Source of the DNA: Kriegella aquimaris
GTDB lineage: Bacteria > Bacteroidota > Bacteroidia > Flavobacteriales > Flavobacteriaceae
Reading direction: 5' to 3'
Assembly (NCBI RefSeq): GCF_900103215.1
Contig: NZ_FNGV01000018.1
Location: 1-64,000 of the forward strand
DNA length: 64,000 nucleotides
Positions 1-7,516 of the stretch are shown one piece after another. Both the position numbers and the translations under genes were made by a program. Each line of letters starts with the position of its first letter. Position 1 is the first letter of the stretch. The notes below the pieces were generated by a model. It had not been told where the DNA came from and searched no databases. It saw only the letters and a list, made by a program, of their open reading frames with translations.

Positions 1-118
1 GCGTAGTTGCTCTGGCGTTTTTTTTGGTGTAGAATTAGTTTGATATAAAAGTAGGGAACCAAATTCAATTAACCCTTTGAAAGCAATTACTTATAGCCAT
101 TGTGGGCGGTTCGTTTTT
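1..118 (-). repeat. Cassette-type boundary sequence, cut by window edge
   Basis: On the minus strand this follows the VOC gene: an accgccc...caatgg core (about 92-108), then a stretch ending in an A-run at the window edge. From general memory it resembles the conserved 3' boundary of single-gene modules dispersed in flavobacterial genomes; I could not search to confirm. It is cut off at base 1, so its outer end is unknown. No gene is seen in it. Confidence 0.4.
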
Positions 119-133
119 ATTCCTTTTTTCACT

Positions 134-490
134 TCAAATATTTTGTCCAAATGTCAATAAATTACTGTCTGGGTCAAGTATCGAAAATTCCTTTTGTCCC
201 CAAGGTTTGATTTCCAATTTTCCATTTGGGTGAATTTCAGTCTGTTTGTCCAATAATGATTTATAGAATTCGTCAATATTGTTGGTCCGAATATAAACTT
301 GTCCATAATTTTCTTTCGGGTCGATTTCTTTGAATTCAAAGAAATGAATTTGGATTTGGTCTTTTTCCATCATCAAATAACCGTCAAAATCGGCACTTCC
401 AAATTCCTTAAAACCTAATCGGTTTGAGTAAAATTCCCGAGTCACTTTTTTGTCACGCATCGGTAATTTCGGATTGATGTCCGTTAGCAT
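134..490 (-). CDS. VOC (glyoxalase/bleomycin-resistance-like) family protein
   Basis: A 118-residue single-domain protein of the vicinal oxygen chelate fold. The family pattern is visible: FYSNRLGF near residues 20-27 (first helix), a metal-ligand-bearing strand around QIQIHFFEF (45-53), and the C-terminal DPDSNLLTFGQ strand (106-116). Length fits bleomycin-binding-type proteins, which act as dimers. Such proteins bind or modify small toxic molecules, but the substrate cannot be told here. It starts at an ATG and stands alone, flanked by structured repeats on both sides, an arrangement that suggests a mobile single-gene cassette. It could equally be a catalytically inactive VOC homologue. Confidence 0.8.
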   Translation of the reverse strand: MLTDINPKLPMRDKKVTREFYSNRLGFKEFGSADFDGYLMMEKDQIQIHFFEFKEIDPKENYGQVYIRTNNIDEFYKSLLDKQTEIHPNGKLEIKPWGQKEFSILDPDSNLLTFGQNI

Positions 491-540
491 ATTATTATCT
501 TAAATTTTAAATCTAATATTTAATTAGCCCAAGTCAGTTC

Positions 541-720
541 AATATCCACAATTTTTTATTGGGTATTCTTAAATGACCGCCAACGTCGCGGCTCGTTCGT
601 TGCTGTGATTCGTCCGCAGGACAATCCAGCCGAACTCAAAGTTAACTTTTTGCGCAGGATTTCCGTTAGGAAATCCGCAAGCGATGAACTTTAGGTATTG
701 TTAGCGAACGGTTTTTCATT
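541..720 (-). repeat. Structured intergenic repeat upstream of the VOC gene
   Basis: A non-coding stretch rich in nested inverted repeats: GTCC-GCA-GGAC at 612-622, GGATTTCC-GTTA-GGAAATCC at 657-676 with flanking ttgc/gcaa pairing, aaagtt/aacttt arms outside, and CGTTCG (left) against CGAACG (right, near 708-713) as outer arms. One strand could fold into a long hairpin. The accgccaac core at about 573-581 resembles the inverted accgccc core at the other side of the VOC gene. This recalls integron attC sites in architecture but does not match the canonical GTTRRRY/RYYYAAC boxes. The following stretch, 721-940, holds no gene I can support. Confidence 0.5.
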
Positions 721-940
721 TTTTTGTCAGGCAGTGCAAGTTCCGCTTACTCCAAAATCGCAGGCCTATCTACAATCGTCAATAGACTTAGACCGGTTTT
801 TGTGGATAGGGAGAAGAAATTAGAATCTAACCCTGAACGTGGGTTAGGATGGTACAATCCCTTCTGTCAGCGCTTATTATTTTCTCCAAAAATCCGCGGT
901 TTTGGTAATCGTGGATGTTAAAAAAAGCACGCTGACCAAA

Positions 941-971
941 TAAAAAAGCAGTTACAAAATTTTGTAACTGC
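941..971 (-). terminator. Rho-independent terminator of tRNA-Arg
   Basis: The dyad gcagttacaaaat/tttgtaactgc (948-971), read on the minus strand, is followed by a T-run (941-947). It lies 12 nt beyond the tRNA 3' end. Confidence 0.8.
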
Positions 972-983
972 TTGATTTTTAAG

Positions 984-1057
984 TGATCCTGACAAGATTC
1001 GAACTTGTAACCTTCTGATTCGTAGTCAGATGCGCTATCCAGTTGCGCCACAGGACC
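984..1057 (-). tRNA. tRNA-Arg (anticodon ACG)
   Basis: A 74-nt cloverleaf read on the minus strand. The acceptor stem GGTCCTG pairs with CAGGATC (one G-U) and is followed by discriminator A. The anticodon stem TCTGA/TCAGA encloses the loop CTACGAA, giving anticodon ACG (read as ICG after A34 deamination). The T loop TTCGAAT is canonical. No CCA is encoded. A consensus promoter lies about 120 nt upstream and a hairpin terminator just downstream, so it is a single-gene unit. Confidence 0.96.
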
Positions 1058-1176
1058 AATATGTCATTCTTTTACTTCTCAAATGCCGCCCCGATTCAAA
1101 ATCAAATCCGCTATTTTTTCAACAGTCGTTGTAGCGTTAAGAGGTCATTTTGGCCCGCTTTTTATATAGCGGGGTG

Positions 1177-1208
1177 CAAATATATTTCTTTTTAAATTTA
1201 CGGCAAAA
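1177..1208 (-). promoter_or_regulatory. Bacteroidota-type promoter for tRNA-Arg
   Basis: On the minus strand TTTTG (1208-1204) and TATATTTG (1184-1177) are separated by exactly 19 nt from the TTG, matching the TTTG-N19-TAnnTTTG consensus of the phylum's primary sigma factor. The leader carries a small hairpin, CCCGCT/AGCGGG at 1154-1173, before the tRNA. Confidence 0.75.
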
Positions 1209-1225
1209 TATACTTACCTTATTAA

Positions 1226-1738
1226 ATGGATTTGAAAAGCTTTATTCGAGATATTGACGACTTTCCGCAACAAGGAGTCACATTTAAAGATATTATCCCC
1301 TTGTTATTAGATGCCAATGCGATGCGTAAAACATCGAAAATGCTTTTCGATATGATCGGCGAAACGAAAATTGACAAGGTCATAGGAATGGAGAGTCGCG
1401 GCTTTTTCTTTGCTCCCTTACTCGCTGATAAACTCAATGCAGGTTTTGTACCCGTTCGTAAACCCGGAAAACTACCTTTCGAAAAAATAAGTCATGCTTA
1501 TGGACTGGAATATGGCACCGATATTCTAGAGATGCATACCGACAGTATTTTAAGAGGGGAAAAAGTGCTGATTCACGATGATGTTCTGGCTACTGGTGGT
1601 ACCGCTGCGGCCGTTTGTAAATTGGTTGAACAATTGGGAGGCGAGATCGTGCAGTGTAATTTTTTAATCGAACTTGAGTTTTTAAAGGGTAGGGAAAAGC
1701 TCAGTGACTATAACGTAAGATCGTTACTGAAGTATTAG
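1226..1738 (+). CDS. apt: Adenine phosphoribosyltransferase
   Basis: A 170-residue cytosolic enzyme of purine salvage: adenine + PRPP gives AMP + PPi. The type I PRT fold is clear: the N-terminal IRDIDDFPQQGVTFKDI signature (7-23), GMESRGF (54-60) and the PRPP loop VLIHDDVLATGGTA (114-127). Length is normal for Apt. The ATG at 1226 matches the family N-terminus. Its last 4 nt overlap the stop of a convergent small gene on the other strand. It diverges from tRNA-Arg upstream, with no clear own promoter visible. Confidence 0.96.
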   Translation: MDLKSFIRDIDDFPQQGVTFKDIIPLLLDANAMRKTSKMLFDMIGETKIDKVIGMESRGFFFAPLLADKLNAGFVPVRKPGKLPFEKISHAYGLEYGTDILEMHTDSILRGEKVLIHDDVLATGGTAAAVCKLVEQLGGEIVQCNFLIELEFLKGREKLSDYNVRSLLKY

Positions 1739-1887
1739 TCCAAGGCACGGGTGGTCACAAAATAGCGCCATGCTGTTAGGGCCAATTGAAATTTAGAAGC
1801 CTTGGCCAAATCCAGTTTCTTTTTAGAATAGGAGGGAAGTAAGGCTTTGTTCACCTTGGCTAAAAATTTAAAAAATGCTTTTTTCAT
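1735..1887 (-). CDS. Small basic conserved protein (50 aa), function unknown
   Basis: An open frame of 50 codons starting at ATG (1887-1885), beginning MKKAFFKFLAKVNKALLPSY and ending WRYFVTTRALD. It is strongly basic and amphipathic with no predicted membrane span. From memory it resembles a short conserved flavobacterial protein that typically sits alone, but I could not check this. The stop overlaps the apt stop by 4 nt on the opposite strand. Conserved-looking composition and a downstream-facing compact arrangement argue for a real gene. No function can be assigned; a ribosome- or nucleic-acid-associated role would fit its charge but is guesswork. Confidence 0.65.
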   Translation of the reverse strand: MKKAFFKFLAKVNKALLPSYSKKKLDLAKASKFQLALTAWRYFVTTRALD

Positions 1888-1910
1888 TGGTATAAAGATA
1901 GTTAGAAAGA

Positions 1911-1939
1911 TAAAGCCCTGAGGATGTCCTCTGGGCTTT
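1911..1939. terminator. Hairpin terminator
   Basis: AAAGCCC (1912-1918) pairs with GGGCTTT (1933-1939), with inner AGGA/TCCT pairing. Flanking A and T runs are short. It lies between two minus-strand small frames and best fits termination of the tiny 1970-2032 frame. Confidence 0.55.
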
Positions 1940-1969
1940 TAATTTATATAGGCCTATATATGATACTAC

Positions 1970-2032
1970 TTATGCCAATAGTATGATCAGCGATAATAGC
2001 AGGGTCAACAAGAATTTGGCAAGTGTCATCAT
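1970..2032 (-). CDS. Possible 20-aa hydrophobic micro-protein
   Basis: A 20-codon frame (MMTLAKFLLTLLLSLIILLA) from ATG at 2032 to TAA at 1970. After one lysine it is almost entirely Leu/Ile, so it would form a single membrane span. It is followed by a hairpin terminator 31 nt beyond the stop. No promoter match is evident. It lacks the Asn15 pattern of the four micro-proteins elsewhere in this window, so I do not group it with them. Its size makes chance occurrence quite possible. Confidence 0.3.
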   Translation of the reverse strand: MMTLAKFLLTLLLSLIILLA

Positions 2033-2040
2033 AATATGTT

Positions 2041-2366
2041 GTTTTTAGGTTAATCCCCCATTGAAGAGGAGTGAGCAACTATTGCTCGATAATCGATTAT
2101 CCAATCAAGATATCAAATTAAATCAATCATTTCCAAATAATTGGTGTGAAATCAATACAAGTGAATACAGTATTGTGACTTAAAAAATGAATAATGTTTC
2201 AATATTTTTTATAATGCCTTGGTTAATGTTTTTAAATGAAATATAATTTTGATTTTATACTTCTAAATTGAAATATATGTAGGGGGTTTTTTGGACAGAT
2301 TTGAATTTGTAAGGTAGTTTTCATTTAAAAAATAATCAAATTCTACACTTTCGTTAATTGATGAAA
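2041..2366. other. AT-rich gap without a supported gene
   Basis: About 330 nt of AT-rich sequence between the tiny hydrophobic frame and the blaR terminator. I see no tRNA, no convincing short frame and no consensus promoter in it. Confidence 0.5.
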
Positions 2367-2395
2367 AAAACCGATTCATTTTTGGAATCGGTTTT
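2367..2395 (-). terminator. Terminator of the blaI-blaR-like operon
   Basis: AAAACCGATTC (2367-2377) and GAATCGGTTTT (2385-2395) form an 11-bp perfect stem with a 7-nt loop. The minus strand continues into a T-run (2364-2370 on the complement). It lies 20 nt after the sensor gene's stop. Confidence 0.85.
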
Positions 2396-2415
2396 ATGTT
2401 TGAGCAGATAATTAT

Positions 2416-4833
2416 CTACAAAGATGATGAGACCGTAGGTTTACCCTTAAGCCTTCCCACCACAATGTTGGGTATCGTCGTTGAATTATCTCTTCCATCG
2501 GAGAAATACGCACTTCCCTCACTAGAAGTTAACTTGTCCTTTAATGTCAGTTCAATTTTAATTAGCTCACCTTTATTGTTTCGCTCAATTAATGCATAAG
2601 TGAACGTCATGCCCTTCTCTAATAACTTTTGTTGGATTTTCTTTAAATCCTTTTGGCTAGTGTTCTTATCAATTGTGATTACATAATCTTGAATTGCCAT
2701 AGGATTGTTTATAGACGAAGTTTCCAGAGTTTTGCTGGTAATCAATAGCACACCATATTTCCCCTTTTTACCATATTTTTCAAGGGCTTTTTCTCCCTTT
2801 AAAACCCGAATTTCTTTTATGTTGGTATTATCCAGTTTTTCAAATACTGATTTGGGGGCCTCTTTCCCATTAATAATATAAAGGGGAGGATTAGGTTTTG
2901 TGTAAATATTCGAACGAATAGTAAGGCCATGGGGAAAGTCTCCGGAACGCTCTTTGTCGTAAACGATGGGGTTATATTTACTGTTTTTGGTACGTATTTC
3001 TATGACGCCGTCTTTGGCTTTTTCGCCATACATCGATATCGCCGTTTGGCCCTTCCAGACGTTCATACTTTCGATTTGGTTTGGAGATATGAGGTTGGTT
3101 GTAGCATGCGGCACTTCCTTTCCATCTAAAATTATCAAAGGATTTTTATCTTGAATACCTAATTTTATACCAGAGGCGACTCCGGTGGCAATGGGGTTTC
3201 CTGTGATAGAATCGTGAATGATTAAAGTAGATTGGGGCTTTTTAGCCGTTTTTGCAATATCGTTTTGAAATGTTTGGATATTTCTCGTCGAAGCGTTTAA
3301 GTCATACCCTAATACCGTTTGTTTGTCGTTCCAAGCGTTGTTCATACTTTTGACATGGTCAGGGGCTGCATAGTTAAGCCCAGCGCCAGGTGCTTCCTTT
3401 CCATATCGAACTTCTACAGGTTTCTTCCCTGGGACATTAATTGTATAGCCCGAAGTCTTTCCCGTAACCGAATCTTTATAAAGCTTTTGAGAAATTTCAT
3501 CCTTTTTGGCACCAGATTCCATACTTGAAGTAACATTTGTTGCAATAGGCTTGCCTGATATCGAATCGTGAATAACGAGTTTCGAAAATTCCTCTTTCGC
3601 GGCTTCTTTACTTTCCGAATTCTCCGATGTTTTCAATATCTTGGAATTTGAGGTTTTTTTCGTGCGTGAACCGATATAAATTCCACCATCATTGCCTATG
3701 CCGAAATCAATTGGACTAATTCCTTCTTTATCGTTGTAATTTCCGGTTACTTCCCCACTTCCGTCTACTTTATATTGTACTGCTATTTCTATGATGAGAC
3801 CATTTTTATCCCGTTTCAGATTGGTGATTTCGAGTGTTGCGTTCTTGTGGTTTATTTCTTTTTCAAATGCTTTCAGTTCGATATCCGAAGTTTTGCTCGT
3901 GATAAGATATGATTGCTCGACTTCTTGTGTTAACGTGGTATTTTGAGTAACTATTTTATGCCTTGCTTCAGTCTTGATATTGAATAGAAGTACAAATACG
4001 ACAAGAATCGGAAGAACAGTTCCGAATTTGACATAATTCCTTTTTCTTGATTTTCTTTTGTTTAACATGACAATTCGTTTTTTGATTGATGAGATCGATG
4101 AATTAAAAAATGGATTTACAAGGGAAAAAAGATGGTCCCCGACATGTGATTTGAGCAATACATATTGATAGTCTTTGGTAGTGTCTTCTGTTTGCTGTGC
4201 ATGGGAATCGGCCAAATATTCTAAATTTTGCTGTATCGCAGATCGATACAACCACGCGAATGGATTAAACCATTGAAAGATTAGAAAGAGGTTTGCCAAC
4301 AACACGTCGATTGAATGTAGTTGCTGGGCGTGGCACTTTTCATGGGCGAAAATGGCAGGTAGTGAAGTTGCTTCTATTTTTCTGGGATTGTAAATAATAC
4401 GATTAAAAAATGAACAGGGCGAAATATCGGCTTCGATCTCTACTATTTTAAGACTACCTTTTTTAAAGCTTCGCCCTCTTATTAACATGTTCACAAGCGA
4501 AAATGATTGTACCATTAAACGAAGGACCATAACAGCTACCCCAATTAAATAAATAATCAAAAGTGCCTGCCACCAATTAAAGGACTCTTCGACCATGGTA
4601 TGTTGTACAGGGAGTAGGTCTGTGTTTGTAATAGTACGCTGAGGCACGACATCGATCCATACGGTGTGCACGATACTTACCATTGGTAGACAGACCGATA
4701 ATAAAATGCCGGATAACAAGAATATACGATTAGCGCTAAAGAAAGTCTCTTGTTTGAGCAAGAGTTGATAGCACACAAAAAAAAGAGCTAGAATTCCCAA
4801 TGATTTTACAAGATATAGAAAGAAGACTTCCAT
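2416..4833 (-). CDS. BlaR1/MecR1-type M56 peptidase sensor with TonB-plug-like repeats
   Basis: An 805-residue membrane protein. Membrane segments lie near residues 5-25, 36-57, 88-108 and 268-288. The cytosolic M56 zinc-protease loop has HEKCH (164-168) with a likely third ligand in NLEYLAD (E205). In the family, signal sensing activates this protease, which inactivates the partner BlaI-type repressor. The exported half (about 290-805) lacks a penicillin-binding-protein domain. It carries degenerate repeats instead: IHDSISGKPIAT / IHDSITGNPIAT, and PLIILDGKEVP...GVIEIRTK / PLYIINGKEAP...GVLLITSK, the latter like plug domains of SusC/TonB-dependent receptors. The ATG directly abuts the stop of the repressor gene (TAAATG). 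The ligand is unknown; beta-lactam sensing is not supported. Confidence 0.88.
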   Translation of the reverse strand: MEVFFLYLVKSLGILALFFVCYQLLLKQETFFSANRIFLLSGILLSVCLPMVSIVHTVWIDVVPQRTITNTDLLPVQHTMVEESFNWWQALLIIYLIGVAVMVLRLMVQSFSLVNMLIRGRSFKKGSLKIVEIEADISPCSFFNRIIYNPRKIEATSLPAIFAHEKCHAQQLHSIDVLLANLFLIFQWFNPFAWLYRSAIQQNLEYLADSHAQQTEDTTKDYQYVLLKSHVGDHLFSLVNPFFNSSISSIKKRIVMLNKRKSRKRNYVKFGTVLPILVVFVLLFNIKTEARHKIVTQNTTLTQEVEQSYLITSKTSDIELKAFEKEINHKNATLEITNLKRDKNGLIIEIAVQYKVDGSGEVTGNYNDKEGISPIDFGIGNDGGIYIGSRTKKTSNSKILKTSENSESKEAAKEEFSKLVIHDSISGKPIATNVTSSMESGAKKDEISQKLYKDSVTGKTSGYTINVPGKKPVEVRYGKEAPGAGLNYAAPDHVKSMNNAWNDKQTVLGYDLNASTRNIQTFQNDIAKTAKKPQSTLIIHDSITGNPIATGVASGIKLGIQDKNPLIILDGKEVPHATTNLISPNQIESMNVWKGQTAISMYGEKAKDGVIEIRTKNSKYNPIVYDKERSGDFPHGLTIRSNIYTKPNPPLYIINGKEAPKSVFEKLDNTNIKEIRVLKGEKALEKYGKKGKYGVLLITSKTLETSSINNPMAIQDYVITIDKNTSQKDLKKIQQKLLEKGMTFTYALIERNNKGELIKIELTLKDKLTSSEGSAYFSDGRDNSTTIPNIVVGRLKGKPTVSSSL

Positions 4834-5193
4834 TTAATCGTTCTTTTCGATGAGTGCAATAATTTCTTTAAGTTCGGCGACCGAAATTTTATCTTCTTTT
4901 GCGAAAAAGGAAACCAAGCTTTTATAAGAGTTGTCGTAAAATTCGCTAATGGTAGAATCAATGAATTTTTTACGGTAAGCGTCTTTTGATATCAGGGGGT
5001 GATATCTGTGCGTATTCCCAAAAGCTTCATGACCCACATAGTTTTTGTCCTCAAGATTGCGCACAATAGTAGAAAGCGTATTGTAATGTGGTTTATCACC
5101 TTTTAATTCGGCCCTAATTTCTTTTACAAAGGCTTTTTTCAAATGCCAGAGTATTTTCATGATCTCTTCCTCTTTATTGGTCAGTTTTTGCAT
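4834..5193 (-). CDS. BlaI/MecI/CopY-family transcriptional repressor
   Basis: 119 residues from the ATG at 5193 (MQKLTNKEEEIMKILW). A TTG 21 nt upstream would add seven residues, but it lies inside the -7 promoter box, so I prefer the ATG. The family winged helix spans about residues 1-75, including YNTLSTIVRNLEDKNYV (recognition helix), and a C-terminal dimerisation helix region follows. BlaI-type dimers bind ACTA/TAGT-like dyads and are cleaved by the partner M56 sensor. Two such dyads lie across its own promoter, so the operon should be autorepressed. It is translationally coupled to the sensor gene. Confidence 0.9.
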   Translation of the reverse strand: MQKLTNKEEEIMKILWHLKKAFVKEIRAELKGDKPHYNTLSTIVRNLEDKNYVGHEAFGNTHRYHPLISKDAYRKKFIDSTISEFYDNSYKSLVSFFAKEDKISVAELKEIIALIEKND

Positions 5194-5211
5194 GGGGCTT
5201 TTGTTTGAATC

Positions 5212-5242
5212 CAAATCTATTACTATTTTTTTAGTTGAACAA
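5212..5242 (-). promoter_or_regulatory. Promoter of the blaI-blaR-like operon
   Basis: On the minus strand TTG (5242-5240), a 20-nt spacer and TAGATTTG (5219-5212) match the Bacteroidota promoter. Transcription would start about 10-15 nt before the ATG at 5193. Confidence 0.7.
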
Positions 5243-5256
5243 CTATTTTTTTAGTT
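5222..5256. promoter_or_regulatory. Tandem BlaI-type operators
   Basis: Two identical 15-bp copies of ACTATTTTTTTAGTT, at 5222-5236 and 5242-5256, spaced 20 bp start to start (about two helical turns). Each has the dyad ACTA-N6-TAGT seen in operators of BlaI/MecI-type repressors. The proximal copy lies between the -33 and -7 elements and the distal one overlaps the -33 TTG, so repressor binding would occlude RNA polymerase. Confidence 0.75.
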
Positions 5257-5364
5257 ATTAAACTGTATTGGTAGTTGATTTGTTCCGTAGGTTCCCATAA
5301 AGATAGGCCGATTAGTTAAAAATCTTGGTTTATATTTGCGACGAAACTTTCGATATCCCCATCA

Positions 5365-6303
5365 ATGCAAAATCTTCTTTTTATCGTTCTAGGTCTGGGC
5401 TTATTAATAGCCGGGGGAAATTGGTTGCTTAAAGCTGCCGTAGGGCTGTCTTTGCGCCTCAATATCCCAAAAATAGTTATCGGAATGACCGTGGTGTCTT
5501 TCGCAACGTCGGCTCCTGAACTAATCGTAAGTATTCAGGCTGCCTTAGATGGCTTTCCTGATTTGGCATTAGGAAATGTAGTTGGGTCAAATATTGCTAA
5601 TTTGGGATTGGTTTTAGCGGTTACCGTACTTTTGGGAAGTATCGATGTTAGAAAAAGTTTTTATACTACCGATTGGCCGGCAATGATGGTGGCTTCCTTT
5701 TTATTCTTCGGTTTTATTTATTTTGACGGGGAGCTTCAACAACATGAAGGGGTGATTATGGTTATCGTCCTCTTTTTATTCCTGGTTTATCTTTTGCGCT
5801 TTCAAAAACAGGCCGTTGTTGATGAGGCGCCTGAAGATGATGTGCTTTTACCTTTGTACAAGACGGTTTTATTCTTGGGCCTCGGAGGCGCTGCCCTTTG
5901 GGGTGGATCGGAGTTATTGATTAACGGAGCCGTAGGTATGGCAACAATTTATGGGGTCAGTGAACGCGTAATAGGAATAACCGTGGTGTCTATAGGTACC
6001 AGTATACCTGAATTGGCCGCGTCGGTGATTGCTGTAATCAAAAAGGAAAAAGCAATTTCTTTAGGAAATCTTATCGGTTCAAATATTTTTAATCTTCTTG
6101 CGGTATTGGGAATTACCTCTATAATAACGCCTGTTCGCGTAATGGATGAAGGGCTCTTAAGTAGTGATATTTTTTGGATGTTGGGCATTTCATTCTTGAT
6201 TCTTCCATTGGTGTTCATTCCCAAAGGGTTGCGTCTAGGCTGGCGCGATGGTATTATTCTTTTGCTTGTTTACGCCACATTCCTATATTTTACGATTTCT
6301 TAA
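5365..6303 (+). CDS. Calcium/sodium antiporter (CaCA family, YrbG-like)
   Basis: 312 residues with about ten hydrophobic spans in two inverted halves, separated by an acidic loop (VVDEAPEDDV, 151-160). Each half carries the family alpha repeat: ATSAPELIVS (47-56) with GNVVGSNIANL (70-80), and GTSIPELAAS (211-220) with GNLIGSNIFNL (234-244). The acidic residues in these repeats bind the cation. It exchanges inner-membrane Na+ or H+ for Ca2+. Length is normal for bacterial members. It is a single gene diverging from the BlaI-type operon. Confidence 0.93.
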   Translation: MQNLLFIVLGLGLLIAGGNWLLKAAVGLSLRLNIPKIVIGMTVVSFATSAPELIVSIQAALDGFPDLALGNVVGSNIANLGLVLAVTVLLGSIDVRKSFYTTDWPAMMVASFLFFGFIYFDGELQQHEGVIMVIVLFLFLVYLLRFQKQAVVDEAPEDDVLLPLYKTVLFLGLGGAALWGGSELLINGAVGMATIYGVSERVIGITVVSIGTSIPELAASVIAVIKKEKAISLGNLIGSNIFNLLAVLGITSIITPVRVMDEGLLSSDIFWMLGISFLILPLVFIPKGLRLGWRDGIILLLVYATFLYFTIS

Positions 6304-6308
6304 GGGGT

Positions 6309-6342
6309 AAAAAAAATCGCCGTTGACAAAGTCAACGGCGAT
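6309..6342 (-). terminator. Terminator of glnA
   Basis: A perfect 12-bp stem, ATCGCCGTTGAC (6316-6327) and GTCAACGGCGAT (6331-6342), with a 3-nt loop. On the minus strand it is followed by eight T. It lies between the convergent antiporter and glnA. Confidence 0.93.
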
Positions 6343-6380
6343 AGGTAAAATGTATAAATCAACAATTAATTCGTAACAGC

Positions 6381-7403
6381 TTAAACCTTTGCAGATTTAA
6401 CGGTCTTGATGATTCTGCCTGCAATCTTGTATGGGTCGGCGTTAGAAGCTGGTCTACGATCTTCTAACCAGCCTTTCCAACCTTTTTCTACAGTAATAAT
6501 CGGAATTCTGATAGATGCACCTCTATCGGAAACACCATAGCTGAAATCGGTTATTGACGCTGTCTCATGTAGGCCTGTCAAACGTTGGTCATTGAACTCA
6601 CCATATACTTCGATATGTTCTTTAACAACTGGTCGGAAAGCTTCACATATTTGTTCATAAATCTCTCGAGATCCACAAGTTCTTAAGGTAGTGTTAGAGA
6701 AGTTGGCATGCATACCAGAACCGTTCCAGTCCATATCTTTTCCAAGTGGTTTCGGGTGGTATTCGATGTAGTATCCATACTTTTCAGTAAGCCTATCAAG
6801 CAAATATCGCGCTATCCACAATTCATCACCTGCTATTTTGGCCCCTTTTGCAAATAATTGAAATTCCCATTGTCCGCAAGCTACTTCCTGGTTTATTCCT
6901 TCGAAGTTGAGTCCGGCTTCAATACAAAGATCGGCATGTTCTTCTACCAATTCCCTTCCGTGTGTGTTTTTTCCACCTACAGAGCAATAGTACATTCCCT
7001 GTGGTGCAGGATAACCTCCAACAGGAAACCCTAAAGGTAGTTGGGTGTGGGTATCCATGATAAAGTATTCCTGTTCAAAACCGAACCAGAAATCATTGTC
7101 ATCGTCATCGATAGTAGCTCTTCCGTTAGATTTATGTGCTGTTCCATCGGCATTCATAACTTCGGTCATTACCAACCATCCATTCGTGCGCTCTGGATCA
7201 GGATAAATGGCCACGGGGATCAATAAGCAATCAGAGGAACCACCTACTGCTTGTTGAGTCGAAGAACCATCAAAAGACCAATTTCCGATTTCTTCGAGGG
7301 TACCCTTGAAATCTTCATGTTCTTCTACCTTGGTTTTGCTTCTTAAATTTTGTGTTGGAAAATAACCATCCAACCAAATGTATTCTAATTTAATTTTGCT
7401 CAT
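6381..7403 (-). CDS. glnA: Glutamine synthetase, type II (eukaryotic-like)
   Basis: 340 residues from the ATG at 7403; an in-frame TTG nine bases further upstream is less likely. It makes glutamine from glutamate, ammonia and ATP in the cytosol. GSII marks are present: the short length, WFGFEQEYF (106-114), GINQEVACGQWEFQ (169-182, metal/glutamate site), NGSGMHANFS (227-236, ATP site) and EDRRPASNADPY near the C-terminus. The GSI adenylylation loop is absent, as expected for GSII, which forms decamers. It is divergent from type III glnN, with a shared control region holding a CCCT-N8-ATGGG element. Confidence 0.95.
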   Translation of the reverse strand: MSKIKLEYIWLDGYFPTQNLRSKTKVEEHEDFKGTLEEIGNWSFDGSSTQQAVGGSSDCLLIPVAIYPDPERTNGWLVMTEVMNADGTAHKSNGRATIDDDDNDFWFGFEQEYFIMDTHTQLPLGFPVGGYPAPQGMYYCSVGGKNTHGRELVEEHADLCIEAGLNFEGINQEVACGQWEFQLFAKGAKIAGDELWIARYLLDRLTEKYGYYIEYHPKPLGKDMDWNGSGMHANFSNTTLRTCGSREIYEQICEAFRPVVKEHIEVYGEFNDQRLTGLHETASITDFSYGVSDRGASIRIPIITVEKGWKGWLEDRRPASNADPYKIAGRIIKTVKSAKV

Positions 7404-7441
7404 AACTTTCAAAATTTTTAGGATTTTCTAAAATGGCGTAA

Positions 7442-7449
7442 CAAAAATA
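7442..7449 (-). promoter_or_regulatory. -7 box for glnA
   Basis: TATTTTTG on the minus strand, 39 nt before the glnA ATG, matches TAnnTTTG. No well-placed TTG -33 is visible, consistent with activator dependence. Confidence 0.5.
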
Positions 7450-7516
7450 ACTTTTCTGAGGAATGAGCTGTTATTTTAAGGGATAAATCTCAAAAAATTC
7501 TGTTTTATGGTGGTAT

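Noticed and set aside
541-720. Canonical integron attC site
   Set aside because: The hairpin layout is similar, but GTTRRRY/RYYYAAC boxes do not match and no integron integrase is present in the window.
724-921. 65-codon + strand frame next to the cassette repeat
   Set aside because: Starts at a non-ATG codon inside structured DNA, no recognisable family, and composition like non-coding repeat sequence.
1970-2032. Membership of the 20-aa hydrophobic frame in the N15 micro-protein family
   Set aside because: It lacks F4 and N15, so the resemblance is only general hydrophobicity.
2396-4833. Beta-lactam resistance operon
   Set aside because: BlaI/BlaR1 families are present, but no beta-lactamase gene and no penicillin-sensing domain were found.
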